A stretch of DNA of 64,000 nt from Pseudomonadota bacterium (GCA_016719885.1 JADJYF010000003.1:85857-149856); one strand, 5' to 3'; shown: positions 9,249 to 22,160, numbered from the stretch's first letter. The notes: generated from the sequence alone by a model not told the origin. Translations and numbers: made by a program.

Positions 9249-9848
9249 TCAGAGGTGGGAGGCGAACATCGCCTTCAGATCATCGTAGGTGCGCGCCACC
9301 GGCAGATCCGGATGGGCGGCGGTGACTTTTTCCGAGGGCTGGAACAGGGCGCCGGCGTCGGCGGTGCGCAGCATGCTGATGTCGTTGAACGAATCGCCGG
9401 TCGCGACGACCTTGTACTGGAGAGATTTGAACGCGAGCACCGAATGGCGCTTGGGATCGGTCTGGCGCAGCGTGTAGCCGACGATGTTGCCGTCGCTGTC
9501 GACCTTGAGCTGGTGACACAGGATCATCGGGTAGCCGAGCTTGGCCACCAGCGGCGCCGCCAGTTCATGGAAGGTGTCGGAAATGATCGCGACCTGGTAG
9601 TTGGCGCGCAGCCAGCCCAGGAATTCCGCCGCGCCCGGCAGTGGGTCGAGTGCGCCGGCGGCGGCCTGGATGTCGGCGTAGCGCAGGCCACGCTCACGCA
9701 TGATCTTCAGGCGCAGGCCCATCAGTTCGTCGTAATCGGGGATATCGCGGGTGGTGACCTTGAGCTCTTCGATGCCGGTGCGCTCGGCAAGACTGACCCA
9801 GATCTCCGGCACCAGAACGCCTTCGAAATCCAAACATGCAACATTCAT
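9249..9848 (-). CDS. thrH: Phosphoserine phosphatase / homoserine phosphotransferase ThrH
   Basis: This is a HAD-superfamily enzyme of 199 residues, close to Pseudomonas ThrH, which dephosphorylates phosphoserine and can pass the phosphate to homoserine. HAD motif I is the N-terminal CLDFEGVLVPEIW with nucleophile Asp7. Motif II is IISDTFHE, motif III includes TDPKRHS, and motif IV is ATGDSFNDISML. It converges with gluQ, with about 15 bases between stops. A pair of palindromic repeats lies about 90 bases upstream of its start. Confidence 0.93.
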   Translation of the reverse strand: MNVACLDFEGVLVPEIWVSLAERTGIEELKVTTRDIPDYDELMGLRLKIMRERGLRYADIQAAAGALDPLPGAAEFLGWLRANYQVAIISDTFHELAAPLVAKLGYPMILCHQLKVDSDGNIVGYTLRQTDPKRHSVLAFKSLQYKVVATGDSFNDISMLRTADAGALFQPSEKVTAAHPDLPVARTYDDLKAMFASHL

Positions 9849-9940
9849 CAGAGGATCCTTGTGAACCGGGCTGCGCCCGCGGGAAAAAAAGGAGCGGCAG
9901 TCTACACCAGAAGACCATACGGAGGCGTACCCAAGGCTTC

Positions 9941-10029
9941 TGTGGGTCAGACTTCAGTCTGACACTTCATGTCGTACGGCCTTGGATTCGAGTTCGAGAA
10001 TCAAATCGTCAGACTGAAGTCTGACCCAC
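9941..10029. repeat. REP-like inverted pair, family A (pair 1)
   Basis: The first arm is at 9941-9964: TGTGG, then the 18-nt palindrome GTCAGACTTCAGTCTGAC, then A. The second arm, at 10008-10029, is the same element on the other strand, 43 bases away. Both arms are perfect, and the TGTGG heads point outward. The pair lies between thrH and the adenosyltransferase gene, both on the minus strand. Confidence 0.93.
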
Positions 10030-10038
10030 GATGAGGCG

Positions 10039-10587
10039 TCACCCCCGCTTCCTCGACCACATCACCTCCCCCGCCCCCGAATCGCGCGCGATCACCCGCG
10101 CGGCGACGAACAGCAGGTCCGACAGCCGGTTGAGGAACATGGTGGTCTGCGGGTTGACCGCTTCCTCGGCCGCGAGGCCCAGCACCGCCCGTTCGACGCG
10201 CCGGCATACCGCGCGCGCCATGTGCGCCAGCGCCGCGCCACGGCTGCCGCCCGGCAACACGAATTCCTTAAGCGGCGGCAGGTCTTCGTTGTAGAGATCG
10301 ATGGCCTGTTCGAGCTTGGTGACCGCGGCTTCGTGGATGAAGGTGCTGGCCGGGATCGACAACTCGCCGCCGAGGTCGAACAAATCGTGCTGGATGTCGA
10401 GGAACAGGTCGGCAAGACCGGCGCGCATGCTCTCGGTCAACATCAGGCCGATGGTGCAGTTCAATTCGTCGACTTCGCCGATGGCGTGCATGCGCGGATT
10501 GGTCTTGGCGATCCGCGAACCATCGCCAAGGCCGGTGGTGCCGGCGTCGCCGGTGCGCGTGTAGATCTTCGAGAGGCGATGTCCCAT
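10039..10587 (-). CDS. Cob(I)yrinic acid a,c-diamide adenosyltransferase, PduO type
   Basis: It converts cob(I)alamin and ATP to adenosylcobalamin, the cofactor the mutase at 53.5 kb needs. The 182-residue product starts MGHRLSKIYTRTGDAGTTGL, with the PduO-type ATP-binding motif YTRTGDAGTTGLGDG at the N-terminus. Other conserved parts are AIGEVDELNCTIGL, FVLPGGS, and the ARAVCRRVERAV helix with its catalytic arginines. An upstream in-frame start would add 11 unconserved residues. The 3' end abuts repeat pair 1. The E. coli BtuR family has a different fold, so that symbol does not apply. Confidence 0.94.
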   Translation of the reverse strand: MGHRLSKIYTRTGDAGTTGLGDGSRIAKTNPRMHAIGEVDELNCTIGLMLTESMRAGLADLFLDIQHDLFDLGGELSIPASTFIHEAAVTKLEQAIDLYNEDLPPLKEFVLPGGSRGAALAHMARAVCRRVERAVLGLAAEEAVNPQTTMFLNRLSDLLFVAARVIARDSGAGEVMWSRKRG

Positions 10588-10686
10588 GGGGAAGTCCTGC
10601 GTGTGAGCCAAGGCCGGCATTCTGGGTGGCGGTGCGCGAGCCTGTCAAAAGCGCGCGGGCGCGCTGCCTCGCGCCGGGATGCCTGT

Positions 10687-10692
10687 TAGAAT
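10687..10692 (+). promoter_or_regulatory. Possible -10 element (TAGAAT)
   Basis: TAGAAT lies 58 bases before the GT2 glycosyltransferase ATG in the divergent gap with the adenosyltransferase gene. The same hexamer sits 55-100 bases before two other plus-strand genes (26667 and 45978). No convincing -35 box is seen, so this is a weak call. Confidence 0.3.
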
Positions 10693-10749
10693 CCGCGCAC
10701 TTCGCGCCCGCCCCGGCGCGCGCCTGTTCACCCCTGCAACGAGTCCCGC

Positions 10750-11505
10750 ATGACCGCCAGTTCCTCCTCCGCCCTGACGCACGTGCTGTACTCGGTGGTG
10801 GTGCCGTTTTTCAATGAAGAGGACAACGTCGCGGCGCTGCTCGGCGAGATCAGCGCCGTGATGGGCGCGCTCGGCGCCTACGAGGTGGTGGCGGTCGACG
10901 ATTGCAGCACCGATGGCACGGCTGCGCGTCTGCTGGCCTGCGCCGTCGAGCCGCGCCTGCGCGTGGTGGCCCATGGCCGCAATCGTGGCCAGAGCGCGGC
11001 GCTGTGCAGCGGCGTCGACGCCGCGCGCGGTGAATGGATCATCACCCTCGATGGCGACGGTCAGAACGACCCGCGCGACATTCCGCAACTGCTCCTGGCG
11101 CTCGAAGGCCCTGCTCGTCCGCTGCTGATCTGCGGTCATCGCCAGCAGCGCCAGGACAACGGCCTGCGCCTGTTGTCCTCACGCATCGCCAACGGCGTGC
11201 GCTCGCGCATGCTGGGTGACGACACGCCCGACACCGGCTGCGGCCTCAAGGTCATCCAGCGCGCGGCCTTCATGAAGCTGCCGCGTTTCGATCATATGCA
11301 TCGCTTCCTGCCCGCCCTGGTGCGGCGTGATGGCGGCGCCATCCTGTCGGTGGCGGTGTCCCACCGTCCGCGCGTGCACGGGCGGTCCAAGTACGGCGTA
11401 TGGAACCGTTTGTGGGTCGGAATCGTCGATCTGTTCGGCGTGATGTGGCTCAAGCGTCGGGCGTTCCGCGCGGCGACGGTCGAGGAGTTGAAGCATGAGC
11501 GTTGA
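10750..11505 (+). CDS. Family 2 glycosyltransferase (dolichyl-phosphate mannosyltransferase type)
   Basis: The 251-residue product has the GT2 N-terminal fold: VVPFFNEEDNVAALL, the nucleotide-binding AVDDCSTDGTAA, and the metal-binding ITLDGDGQNDPRDIP. It probably moves a sugar from a nucleotide donor to a polyprenyl-phosphate or lipid acceptor at the inner face of the inner membrane. The C-terminal transmembrane helices of ArnC are missing, so it may rely on its neighbour for membrane attachment. It overlaps the LAB_N-domain gene by 11 bases and is followed by lptF, which suggests a role in envelope lipid modification. Confidence 0.85.
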   Translation: MTASSSSALTHVLYSVVVPFFNEEDNVAALLGEISAVMGALGAYEVVAVDDCSTDGTAARLLACAVEPRLRVVAHGRNRGQSAALCSGVDAARGEWIITLDGDGQNDPRDIPQLLLALEGPARPLLICGHRQQRQDNGLRLLSSRIANGVRSRMLGDDTPDTGCGLKVIQRAAFMKLPRFDHMHRFLPALVRRDGGAILSVAVSHRPRVHGRSKYGVWNRLWVGIVDLFGVMWLKRRAFRAATVEELKHER

Positions 11506-11773
11506 ACAGTTGTGGGTCACCATCGGCATGGGCGGCAACCTGTTGTTCTTCTCGCGCTGGGTGGTGCAGTGGCTGGCCAGCGAGCGGGCACGGCGCAGCG
11601 TCATCCCCGTGACGTTCTGGTATCTCAGCATCGCCGGCAGCGTGGTGCTGCTGGGCTATGCCCTGTATCGCCGCGACCCGGTGTTCATCGTCAGCCAGTT
11701 GCCGAACAGCATCATCTACTTTCGCAACCTGCACCTGCTCAGGCGCGAGCGTGAGGCGGATACCCAGGCGTGA
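11495..11773 (+). CDS. Small LAB_N-domain membrane protein
   Basis: The 92-residue protein matches the LAB_N domain, originally named from the N-terminus of some lipid-A-disaccharide synthases. It has three hydrophobic segments (around residues 8-25, 38-57 and 65-78) and the typical FSRWVVQWLASER, SVIPVTFWYLSIAGS and SQLPNSIIYFRNL blocks. Such proteins commonly sit beside GT2 enzymes and may work as their membrane partner. It overlaps the GT2 gene (11 bases) and lptF (4 bases), so the three form one operon. The exact function is unknown. Confidence 0.82.
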   Translation: MSVEQLWVTIGMGGNLLFFSRWVVQWLASERARRSVIPVTFWYLSIAGSVVLLGYALYRRDPVFIVSQLPNSIIYFRNLHLLRREREADTQA

Positions 11774-12882
11774 TACTGCCGCGCTACTTCATCCGCGAGA
11801 CGCTCAAGATCTCGGCGGCCATCGTCGGCGGCCTGCTGGTGCTGTACCTGACCATGCGCCTCGCGGCGGCGCTCGGTGACGCCGCCGACGGCAAGGTCGC
11901 GCCCCAGCACATCGTGCGCATGGTCGGCCTGAAGATGCTGATATCGCTGAAGGACCTCTTGCCGATGTCGCTGTTCCTCGGCACCTTCGCCGCCGCCACC
12001 CGCCTGCAGCTCGGCTCGGAGTGGGTGGTGATGCGCGCCGCCGGCATGAGTCACCAGCACCTGCTCAAGCCGCTGGCGGGCGCGGCCCTGGCGGTGGCCT
12101 GCGTGGTGGCGTTGATCACCCTGGTGGTCGGGCCGCAGGCCGAGCATTACCTGCGCGAACTGAAGGAGATCACCGAGAACGAGGCGACCATCGCCGGCGT
12201 CAAGGCCGGTCGCTTCCGCGACCTGGCCGGCGGGCGACGGGTGTTCTACGCCGAATCCATCGCCGACGACCAGAGGCACCTCGAGCGCGCGTTCGTGCAT
12301 TCGCGCGACAAGAAGGCCGACAACGGCCGCGAAGGGGTATTGCGCTCGGAACGCGCCGCGATCGAGAACGACCGCCGCAGCCATGGCCGTTTCGCGGTCT
12401 TCGAGCGCGGCACGAGCTACGCCGGCGAGGCCGGCCAGGCCGACTACACCATCACCGACTTCAGCCGTTACGGTGTGCGTATCGAAGACCCCGAGCCGAC
12501 CAACTTCAACGATCACATCGCCTTCGTGCAGACCGCCGACCTGCTCAAGCACGACGAGTTCTATTACCTCGTCGAATTCCAGTCGCGCTTCAACCTGCCG
12601 CTATGCACGCTGCTCACGCCGGCGCTGGCCTTCCTGATCGGGGTGGGCAATCGCCGCGGACATTGGTACCTCGGCCTGATGGCGGCGGTGGCCGGCTATT
12701 TCGCCTACACCAACCTGCTGGGAGTGGGCCGAGCCCTGTTGTTGAAAGGCGTGATCCCCGCGCAGCTGGGCGTGTGGCCGGTGCACCTGTTGTTCATGCT
12801 GGCGCTGGGCCTGCTGTTCGCCTGGCATCGCCGCCGTCTGCGCCTGCCAACGCTGCCGCGCCGCGCCGTCGCCGAGGCGTGA
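11770..12882 (+). CDS. lptF: LPS export permease LptF
   Basis: LptF is one of the two inner-membrane permease subunits of the LptB2FGC complex that pulls lipopolysaccharide to the outer membrane. The 370-residue product starts at a GTG that overlaps the preceding stop by 4 bases and begins ILPRYFIRETLK. It has two N-terminal transmembrane helices, then DLLPMSLFLGTFAAATRL with the family's coupling helix, a periplasmic beta-jellyroll domain (about residues 130-265), and three C-terminal helices. LptF and LptG are paralogues; the YFIRE start and the single copy favour LptF. No lptG follows, as metH comes next. Confidence 0.85.
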   Translation: MILPRYFIRETLKISAAIVGGLLVLYLTMRLAAALGDAADGKVAPQHIVRMVGLKMLISLKDLLPMSLFLGTFAAATRLQLGSEWVVMRAAGMSHQHLLKPLAGAALAVACVVALITLVVGPQAEHYLRELKEITENEATIAGVKAGRFRDLAGGRRVFYAESIADDQRHLERAFVHSRDKKADNGREGVLRSERAAIENDRRSHGRFAVFERGTSYAGEAGQADYTITDFSRYGVRIEDPEPTNFNDHIAFVQTADLLKHDEFYYLVEFQSRFNLPLCTLLTPALAFLIGVGNRRGHWYLGLMAAVAGYFAYTNLLGVGRALLLKGVIPAQLGVWPVHLLFMLALGLLFAWHRRRLRLPTLPRRAVAEA

Positions 12883-12936
12883 TGCGCGCGGCCGCTGCGG
12901 GTAAACTGTCCCTCGTGCTTTCCTACCGGTAAGAAG

Positions 12937-16630
<3,694 letters not shown>

Positions 16631-16635
16631 ACAGC

Positions 16636-18025
16636 ATGGCGGCATTTCCCGGACGCGTTCCCTGCGTCGAATTGTTGGCGGCCAGCAGCGCCCACCAGGG
16701 CGTGACGGTGGCGGGCTGGGTGCGCACCAAGCGCGAGTCCAAGGAATTTGCGTTCCTGGAATTGAACGACGGCTCGTGCCTGGCCAACCTGCAAATCATC
16801 GTCGACGCCAATTCGGCGGGCTACGAGGCGATCGGCGCGATTGGCACCGGCACCGCGGTGGCTGCTCACGGCGACCTGGTGGAGTCGCCCGGCAAGGGCC
16901 AGCGCTGGGAACTGCGGGCCGACCGCCTGACGGTGGTGGGCCATTGCGACGATGACTACCCGCTGCAGAAGAAACGTCACTCCGACGAATTCCTGCGTTC
17001 GATAGCGCACCTGCGCGCGCGCACCAACAAGTATGGCGCCTTGGCGCGGGTGCGTTCACGCCTGTCCTTCGCCGTGCACCAGTTCTTTCAGCGCCGTGGT
17101 TTTCACTACATTCATACGCCCATCATCACCGGCTCGGATTGCGAAGGCGCGGGCGAGATGTTCCGCGTCACCACGCTCGACCCCTACCGCGGACCGACGG
17201 CGCCGGCGCAGGCGCGCGACGACGATTTCTTCGGCAAGGAAGCGCACCTGACGGTGTCGGGGCAACTGTCGGTCGAGACCTATGCGCTGGCGCTGTCCAA
17301 GGTCTACACCTTCGGCCCGACCTTCCGCGCCGAGAATTCCAACACCAGCCGGCACATGGCCGAGTTCTGGATGATCGAGCCCGAAATCGCCTTCGCCGAC
17401 ATCCATGACGACATGCAGCTTGCCGAGGACATGGTGCGCGAGTTGGTGGCTTTCGCGCGAAGACTGCGCGGCGGACTTGGACCTGTTCGCGAAGTTCGTC
17501 GACACCACCCTCATCAAGCGTCTCGACCAGGTGCTGCACAGCGAGTTCGTGCGCCTGTCCTACAGCGACGCCATCGAAGCCCTGCAAAAATCCGGCAGGA
17601 CCTTCGAGTTCGCGCCCGCATGGGGACGCGATCTGCAGTCCGAGCACGAGCGCTTCCTGACCGAGGAATACTGCAAGGGGCCGGTGTTCGTCTACGACTG
17701 GCCGCGCGACATCAAGGCTTTCTACATGCGCTGCAACGACGACGGGCGCACGGTGGCGGCGATGGACCTGCTCATTCCCGAGGTCGGCGAACTCATCGGC
17801 GGCAGCGCCCGCGAGGAGCGCCTGCCGGAACTGCGCGCGCGCATCAGCCAGCTCGGTTTCGACGAGAAGGATTACTGGTGGTATCTCGACACGCGGCGTT
17901 TCGGCAGCGTGCCGCACGCCGGCTTCGGACTCGGCTTCGAACGCTTCCTGATGTTCGTGACCGGCATCGGCAATATTCGCGACGTCATCCCCTTCCCGCG
18001 CACGCCGCGTCATCTCGAATTCTGA
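16636..18025 (+). CDS. asnS: Asparaginyl-tRNA synthetase, one internal frameshift
   Basis: It charges tRNA-Asn with asparagine. The N-terminal OB-fold anticodon domain (VTVAGWVRTKRESKEFAFLE) is followed by the class II catalytic core: FHYIHTPIITGSDCEGAGEMF, the motif 2 region TFRAENSNTSRHMAEFWMIEPE, and motif 3 GFGLGFERFLMFVTG near the end. The frame is lost near 17458. Up to MVRELVAFA the protein reads in one frame, and from REDCAADLDLF onward in the next. This fits loss of one GC from a GCGCGC run. The start is 5 bases after the metH stop. Both broken genes are otherwise perfectly conserved, which argues for sequencing error. Confidence 0.94.
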
Positions 18026-18045
18026 ACAAGCCTGGAGCGCCGACC

Positions 18046-18351
18046 ATGAAAGTGATGATCGATCTGTGCGTGGTGCCTTTTGGCGTGGGCCTCTCGGCCT
18101 CGCCCTATGTCGCCGAATGCGAGCGCCTCATCGAGGCCGCCGGCCTCACGCACCAGTTGCACCCCTACGGCACGGTCATCGAGGGTGAGTGGGACACGGT
18201 GTTCGCGGTCGTCAAGCAATGCCACGAGCGCATGCACGAAATGGGCTCGCCGCGCGTCTTCACGACCCTCAAGGTCGGCACGCGCAACGATCGCGAGCAG
18301 AGCATGCAGGACAAGGTCGACAGCGTGCGCGCCAAGCTCGCGCACAAGTAA
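18046..18351 (+). CDS. Thiamine-binding-type protein (MTH1187/YkoF-like family)
   Basis: This small cytosolic protein has 101 residues and begins MKVMIDLCVVPFGVG. The segment SPYVAECERLIEAAGLTHQLHPYGTVIEGEWDTVF is typical of the MTH1187/YkoF-like family, whose members form ferredoxin-like dimers and are annotated as thiamine-binding. The reading frame happens to be continuous with shifted translations of metH and asnS upstream, but its own ATG at 18046, 20 bases after the asnS stop, is clearly the start. Its role here is unknown. Confidence 0.8.
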   Translation: MKVMIDLCVVPFGVGLSASPYVAECERLIEAAGLTHQLHPYGTVIEGEWDTVFAVVKQCHERMHEMGSPRVFTTLKVGTRNDREQSMQDKVDSVRAKLAHK

Positions 18352-18380
18352 ACATCGAAGCGTTTCCGCCGGAGGGTTCC

Positions 18381-20075
18381 ATGGGTGACCGCGTACCGAG
18401 CTACGTCAGTGGCACGGCCGAACAGCCGTTGCTGTTTCTGACCATAGGCCAGGCGCTCGAACGCGCCGCGCGACAGTGGGGCGAGCGCGAGGCGCTGGTG
18501 GTCTGCCAGCAAGGCGTGCGCATGGACTACCGCACCTTGAATGCCGCCGCCGACGAGTTGGCGGCCGGCCTTTTGAGCTTGGGCCTGGTAGCTGGCGATC
18601 GCATCGGCATCTGGTCGCCGAATCGCGCCGAATGGGTGCTGACCCAGTTCGCGACGGCCAAGGCCGGTCTCATCCTGGTCAACATCAATCCCGCCTATCG
18701 CCTCGCCGAACTCGACTACGCGTTGAACCAGGTGGCGTGCAAGGCCATCGTCATTGCCGAGAGTTTCAAGAGCAGCGATTACGTCGGCATGATGCGCGAG
18801 CTCGCGCCCGAACTCGATGGCGCCGCGCCCGGGGCGCTCGCCTCCAAATGCCTGCCGCATCTGCAATCGGTGATCTGCATGGCCGATCACGCCATCGCCG
18901 GCATGTTCCGCTTTGCCGATGTCGCCAAGGCCGGCAGCGACGCCACGCGCGCCCAACTCGCCGCGATCGCGCCGACCCTGGACCCCGACGACAGCATCAA
19001 CATCCAGTTCACGAGTGGCACCACCGGCAGCCCCAAGGGCGCCACGCTCACCCACTTCAACGTCGTCAACAACGGCTACTTCGTCGGCGAGGCGATGAAG
19101 TTCAGCGAGCACGACCGGCTGTGCATCCCGGTGCCGCTCTACCATTGCTTCGGCATGGTGATGAGCGTGCTGACCTCGGTCACCCACGGCGCCGCGATGA
19201 TCTTCCCCGGCGAAGGCTTCGATGCCGGCGACGTGCTGCGCGCGGTGGCGGCGGAGCGCTGCACGGCGCTGCACGGCGTGCCGACCATGTTCATCGCCGA
19301 GCTCGATCATCCCGATTTCGCGCGCACGGATTTTTCGACCTTGCGCACCGGCATCATGGCCGGCGCGCCCTGCCCCATCGAAGTCATGAAGCGCGTGCGC
19401 GCCGACATGCACATGGAAGAGGTCACGATTGCCTACGGCATGACCGAGACCAGCCCGGTCAGCTTCCAGAGCGGTACCGACGACCCGCTCGAGAAACGCG
19501 TGTCGACCGTCGGCCGCGTGCTGCCCCACGTGCAGGTGAAAATAGTCGACAGCGACGGACGCGTGGTGCCGCGCGGCGAGCGCGGCGAACTGTGCACGCG
19601 CGGCTACAGCGTAATGCGCGGCTACTGGGGCGACGCGGAGAAGACCGCCGCCTCCATCGATGCCGGCGGCTGGATGCACACCGGCGACCTGGCGACGCTC
19701 GACGACGAGGGCTACTGCAACATCGTCGGGCGCGTGAAGGACATGATCATCCGCGGTGGCGAGAACGTCTATCCGCGCGAAATCGAGGAATACCTGTTCC
19801 GTCATCCCAAGGTGCAGGACGTCGCGGTGTTCGGCGTGCCCGACACGCGTTTCGGCGAGGCCGTCGCGGTATGGATCAAGCTACGCGAGGGCGAGCAGGC
19901 CTCGGTCGAGGAGATCCGGGCGTTCTGCGAAGGGCAGATCGCTCATTACAAGATCCCCGCCTACGTGCGCTTCGTCGACGGCTTTCCCTTGACCGTCACC
20001 GGCAAGATCCAGAAATTCATGATGCGCGACGCGATGGTGGACGAACTCGGACTGAGCGTCGCCGTGACCGCGTGA
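18381..20075 (+). CDS. AMP-forming acyl-CoA synthetase (FadD-like)
   Basis: It activates a carboxylic acid to acyl-AMP and then acyl-CoA, feeding beta-oxidation. The 564-residue product starts MGDRVPSYVSG at 18381, with GGAGGG-like ribosome-binding bases just upstream. The ATP-binding P-loop is FTSGTTGSPKGATLTH. Then come AYGMTETSPVSFQ, the adenylate-binding GWMHTGDLATLDDEGY, the hinge GRVKDMIIRGGENVYPRE, and the C-terminal catalytic lysine in VTGKIQKFMMR. Family members take medium- to long-chain or branched acids; the exact substrate cannot be read. rlmA follows after 19 bases. Confidence 0.9.
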   Translation: MGDRVPSYVSGTAEQPLLFLTIGQALERAARQWGEREALVVCQQGVRMDYRTLNAAADELAAGLLSLGLVAGDRIGIWSPNRAEWVLTQFATAKAGLILVNINPAYRLAELDYALNQVACKAIVIAESFKSSDYVGMMRELAPELDGAAPGALASKCLPHLQSVICMADHAIAGMFRFADVAKAGSDATRAQLAAIAPTLDPDDSINIQFTSGTTGSPKGATLTHFNVVNNGYFVGEAMKFSEHDRLCIPVPLYHCFGMVMSVLTSVTHGAAMIFPGEGFDAGDVLRAVAAERCTALHGVPTMFIAELDHPDFARTDFSTLRTGIMAGAPCPIEVMKRVRADMHMEEVTIAYGMTETSPVSFQSGTDDPLEKRVSTVGRVLPHVQVKIVDSDGRVVPRGERGELCTRGYSVMRGYWGDAEKTAASIDAGGWMHTGDLATLDDEGYCNIVGRVKDMIIRGGENVYPREIEEYLFRHPKVQDVAVFGVPDTRFGEAVAVWIKLREGEQASVEEIRAFCEGQIAHYKIPAYVRFVDGFPLTVTGKIQKFMMRDAMVDELGLSVAVTA

Positions 20076-20094
20076 ACGCCACGGCGGCGCGCGC

Positions 20095-20958
20095 ATGAGG
20101 GTCGAGCCGCTGGCGCCATTCGTGTGCCCCCTGGACGGCGCCGAGTTGCGCGACGCCGCCGGCGGCCTCGGCTGCGACCACGGTCATCGCTATGACCGGG
20201 CCCGCGAAGGCTACGTCAACCTCCTGCCTGTCCAACACAAGGCGTCCCGCGATCCGGGCGACGACAAGGCCATGGTCGCGGCGCGCCGCCGGTGTGCCGA
20301 TGCCGGCCACTTCGCTCCCCTGCACGATGCGCTGTTCGAGTGGCTGCCTGCAATGCCTGCTCGCGACCGTCTGCGGGTGCTGGACGCGGGATGCGGCGAA
20401 GGACATGTGCTGGCGGCGTTGCAGGCCCGCGCCGTAGCCGCGCCGGCCGCGCTGATCCTTGCCCTCGGCGGCTACGATATTTCCAAGTGGGCGGTGCGCG
20501 CCGCCGCGCGGCGCGGCGGTGCGACTTCACTGGCGGTGGCCAGTAATCGCCAGCCGCCGTTCGCGGCGCATAGCGTCGATGTCCTGCTGTCCCTGTTCGG
20601 CTTCGCCCATTGGCCGGCCTTCGCCGCCCTGCTCGCCGCGGGCGGTCACCTCGTCAGTGTCGACGCCGATGCCGACCACCTGCTGGAACTGCGCGAACTG
20701 ATCTACCCGGAAGTCACGGCCGGCACGGGCGAACCGCCGCATGAAGCCGTGCAACTCGGTTGGCGGGTCAATCGCTCACGACAGCTGCGTTACCGCATCC
20801 ACCTCGACACTGCCGCGGCCATCCAGGACCTGGTTGCCATGACGCCCCATGTCCATCGCATGTCGGCCGACGGCCGCGCCGCGCTCGCAAAGTGCGCGCG
20901 GCTGGTCGTGACCATGAGCATGGTCATGCGTGAATGGTCGCCGCCTCCGCTGTCGTGA
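20095..20958 (+). CDS. rlmA: 23S rRNA (guanine-N1)-methyltransferase, RlmA family
   Basis: RlmA methylates a guanine in helix 35 of 23S rRNA (G745 in E. coli) with S-adenosylmethionine. The 287-residue product opens with the zinc-binding region FVCPLDGAEL and GCDHGHRYDRAREGYVNLLP, then the family signature PVQHKASRDPGDDKAM. The SAM-binding motif is VLDAGCGEGHVL. The first zinc knuckle is CPLD rather than the CPLC of E. coli, so one of four metal ligands is an aspartate. The 3' end is 10 bases from the convergent AhpD-like gene. Confidence 0.9.
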   Translation: MRVEPLAPFVCPLDGAELRDAAGGLGCDHGHRYDRAREGYVNLLPVQHKASRDPGDDKAMVAARRRCADAGHFAPLHDALFEWLPAMPARDRLRVLDAGCGEGHVLAALQARAVAAPAALILALGGYDISKWAVRAAARRGGATSLAVASNRQPPFAAHSVDVLLSLFGFAHWPAFAALLAAGGHLVSVDADADHLLELRELIYPEVTAGTGEPPHEAVQLGWRVNRSRQLRYRIHLDTAAAIQDLVAMTPHVHRMSADGRAALAKCARLVVTMSMVMREWSPPPLS

Positions 20959-20968
20959 GCAGGCTTGC

Positions 20969-21319
20969 TCAGGCGCTGGCGCCGCCGAACTCCTCGAAGG
21001 CCGCGATGGCGTCCGCCGCGAACATCAGCGACGGACCGCCGCCCATGTAGACGGCCACCGCCAGGGTTTCCATCAACTGGTCGCGCGGCGTCTTGAGACG
21101 CGCCAGCGCCTTGGCATGGAAGCCAATGCAGCCATCGCAGTGACCGGCAACGCCAATGGCGAGCGCGATCAATTCCTTGTTCATTTCGCTGAGCGCGCCG
21201 GATTTCATGGCGCCCTTGGCAATTTGCATGAAACCGCTCATGGCGTCGGGCTGGGCGTCGCGCAGCTTGGCGATGCCCTTGTTGATGCTGGCGGTGATGT
21301 CGGTGTAGGACTTGGTCAT
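20969..21319 (-). CDS. AhpD-like carboxymuconolactone decarboxylase family protein
   Basis: The 116-residue protein belongs to the CMD/AhpD fold family. It carries the redox-active CxxC with downstream histidine in AGHCDGCIGFHAKALAR, which in AhpD-type proteins acts in peroxide or thiol redox chemistry. ATG 21317-21319 starts MTKSYTDITASI; the longer open frame upstream is not family-like. It stands alone on the minus strand between rlmA and an isochorismatase-like gene. Its specific substrate is unknown. Confidence 0.85.
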   Translation of the reverse strand: MTKSYTDITASINKGIAKLRDAQPDAMSGFMQIAKGAMKSGALSEMNKELIALAIGVAGHCDGCIGFHAKALARLKTPRDQLMETLAVAVYMGGGPSLMFAADAIAAFEEFGGASA

Positions 21320-21520
21320 GTCGGGACTGGCCTCGTTGCCTGGATGACGAGAACAGCTTAGGTACGGCAGGCGACGGACACTTGACGGGGCGCAAGTGCG
21401 GCGCCGGTCCATGCGCCGACGTGCCGTGCGTGTAGGAAAGCGCCGACTTATGGTCGCGCGCGCCGCCCTCTATGCTTGCTCGCAGCAGGCGGCATGTCGC
21501 CGCCCCTCGAGGACAACGCC

Positions 21521-22150
21521 ATGACCCAACCTTATCGCCGCCTGGACAAGGCTCAGGCCACCGTGCTGCTGGTCGATCACCAGGCCGGCCTGCTGTCGCT
21601 GGTGCGTGACATCGAGCCCGACAAGTTTCGCAACAACGTGCTGGCAGTGGCGGATCTCGCCGCCTATTTCAAACTGCCGACCATCCTCACCACCAGTTTC
21701 GAAGACGGGCCCAACGGCCCCTTGATGCCCGAGCTCAAGCAGAAATTTCCGCAGGCGCCATACATCGCGCGTCCCGGCAATATCAACGCCTGGGACAACC
21801 CCGATTTCGTGGCGGCGGTGAAAGCGACGGGCAGGCGCCAGTTGATCATCGCGGGCGTGGTGACCGAGGTGTGCGTGGCCTTCCCGGCCTTGTCAGCCAT
21901 CGAGGAAGGCTACGAGGTGTTCGTGGTGACCGATGCCTCGGGGACGTTCGATGCCATCACCCGCCAGGCGGCCTGGGATCGCATGTCACGCGCCGGCGCC
22001 CAGCTCATGAACTGGTTCGGCGTCGCCTGCGAGCTGCATCGCGACTGGCGCAACGACGTGCAGGGCCTCGCCACGCTGCTGTCCAATCACATTCCCGACT
22101 ATCGCAATCTCATGACCAGCTTCGACGCCTTGAACGCGCGACGCGCCTAG
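21521..22150 (+). CDS. Isochorismatase-family cysteine hydrolase (YcaC-like)
   Basis: This alpha/beta hydrolase of 209 residues is of the isochorismatase-like superfamily. The catalytic triad is visible: Asp in TVLLVDHQAGLL, a Lys in the KATGRRQLII region, and the nucleophilic Cys in GVVTEVCVAFPALSA. The length and the LTTSFEDGPNGPLMPEL segment resemble YcaC-type proteins, which hydrolyse amides or related small molecules. The start MTQPYRRLDK at 21521 is preferred over an ATG 15 codons upstream. Next comes a broken FMN reductase after 10 bases. The true substrate is not known. Confidence 0.87.
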   Translation: MTQPYRRLDKAQATVLLVDHQAGLLSLVRDIEPDKFRNNVLAVADLAAYFKLPTILTTSFEDGPNGPLMPELKQKFPQAPYIARPGNINAWDNPDFVAAVKATGRRQLIIAGVVTEVCVAFPALSAIEEGYEVFVVTDASGTFDAITRQAAWDRMSRAGAQLMNWFGVACELHRDWRNDVQGLATLLSNHIPDYRNLMTSFDALNARRA

Positions 22151-22160
22151 GGGCAGGGCC

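Noticed and set aside
12883..12936. Cobalamin riboswitch before metH
   Set aside because: The gap is 54 bases, too short for a riboswitch, and no B12-box-like sequence is visible. The leader of the adenosyltransferase gene also shows none.
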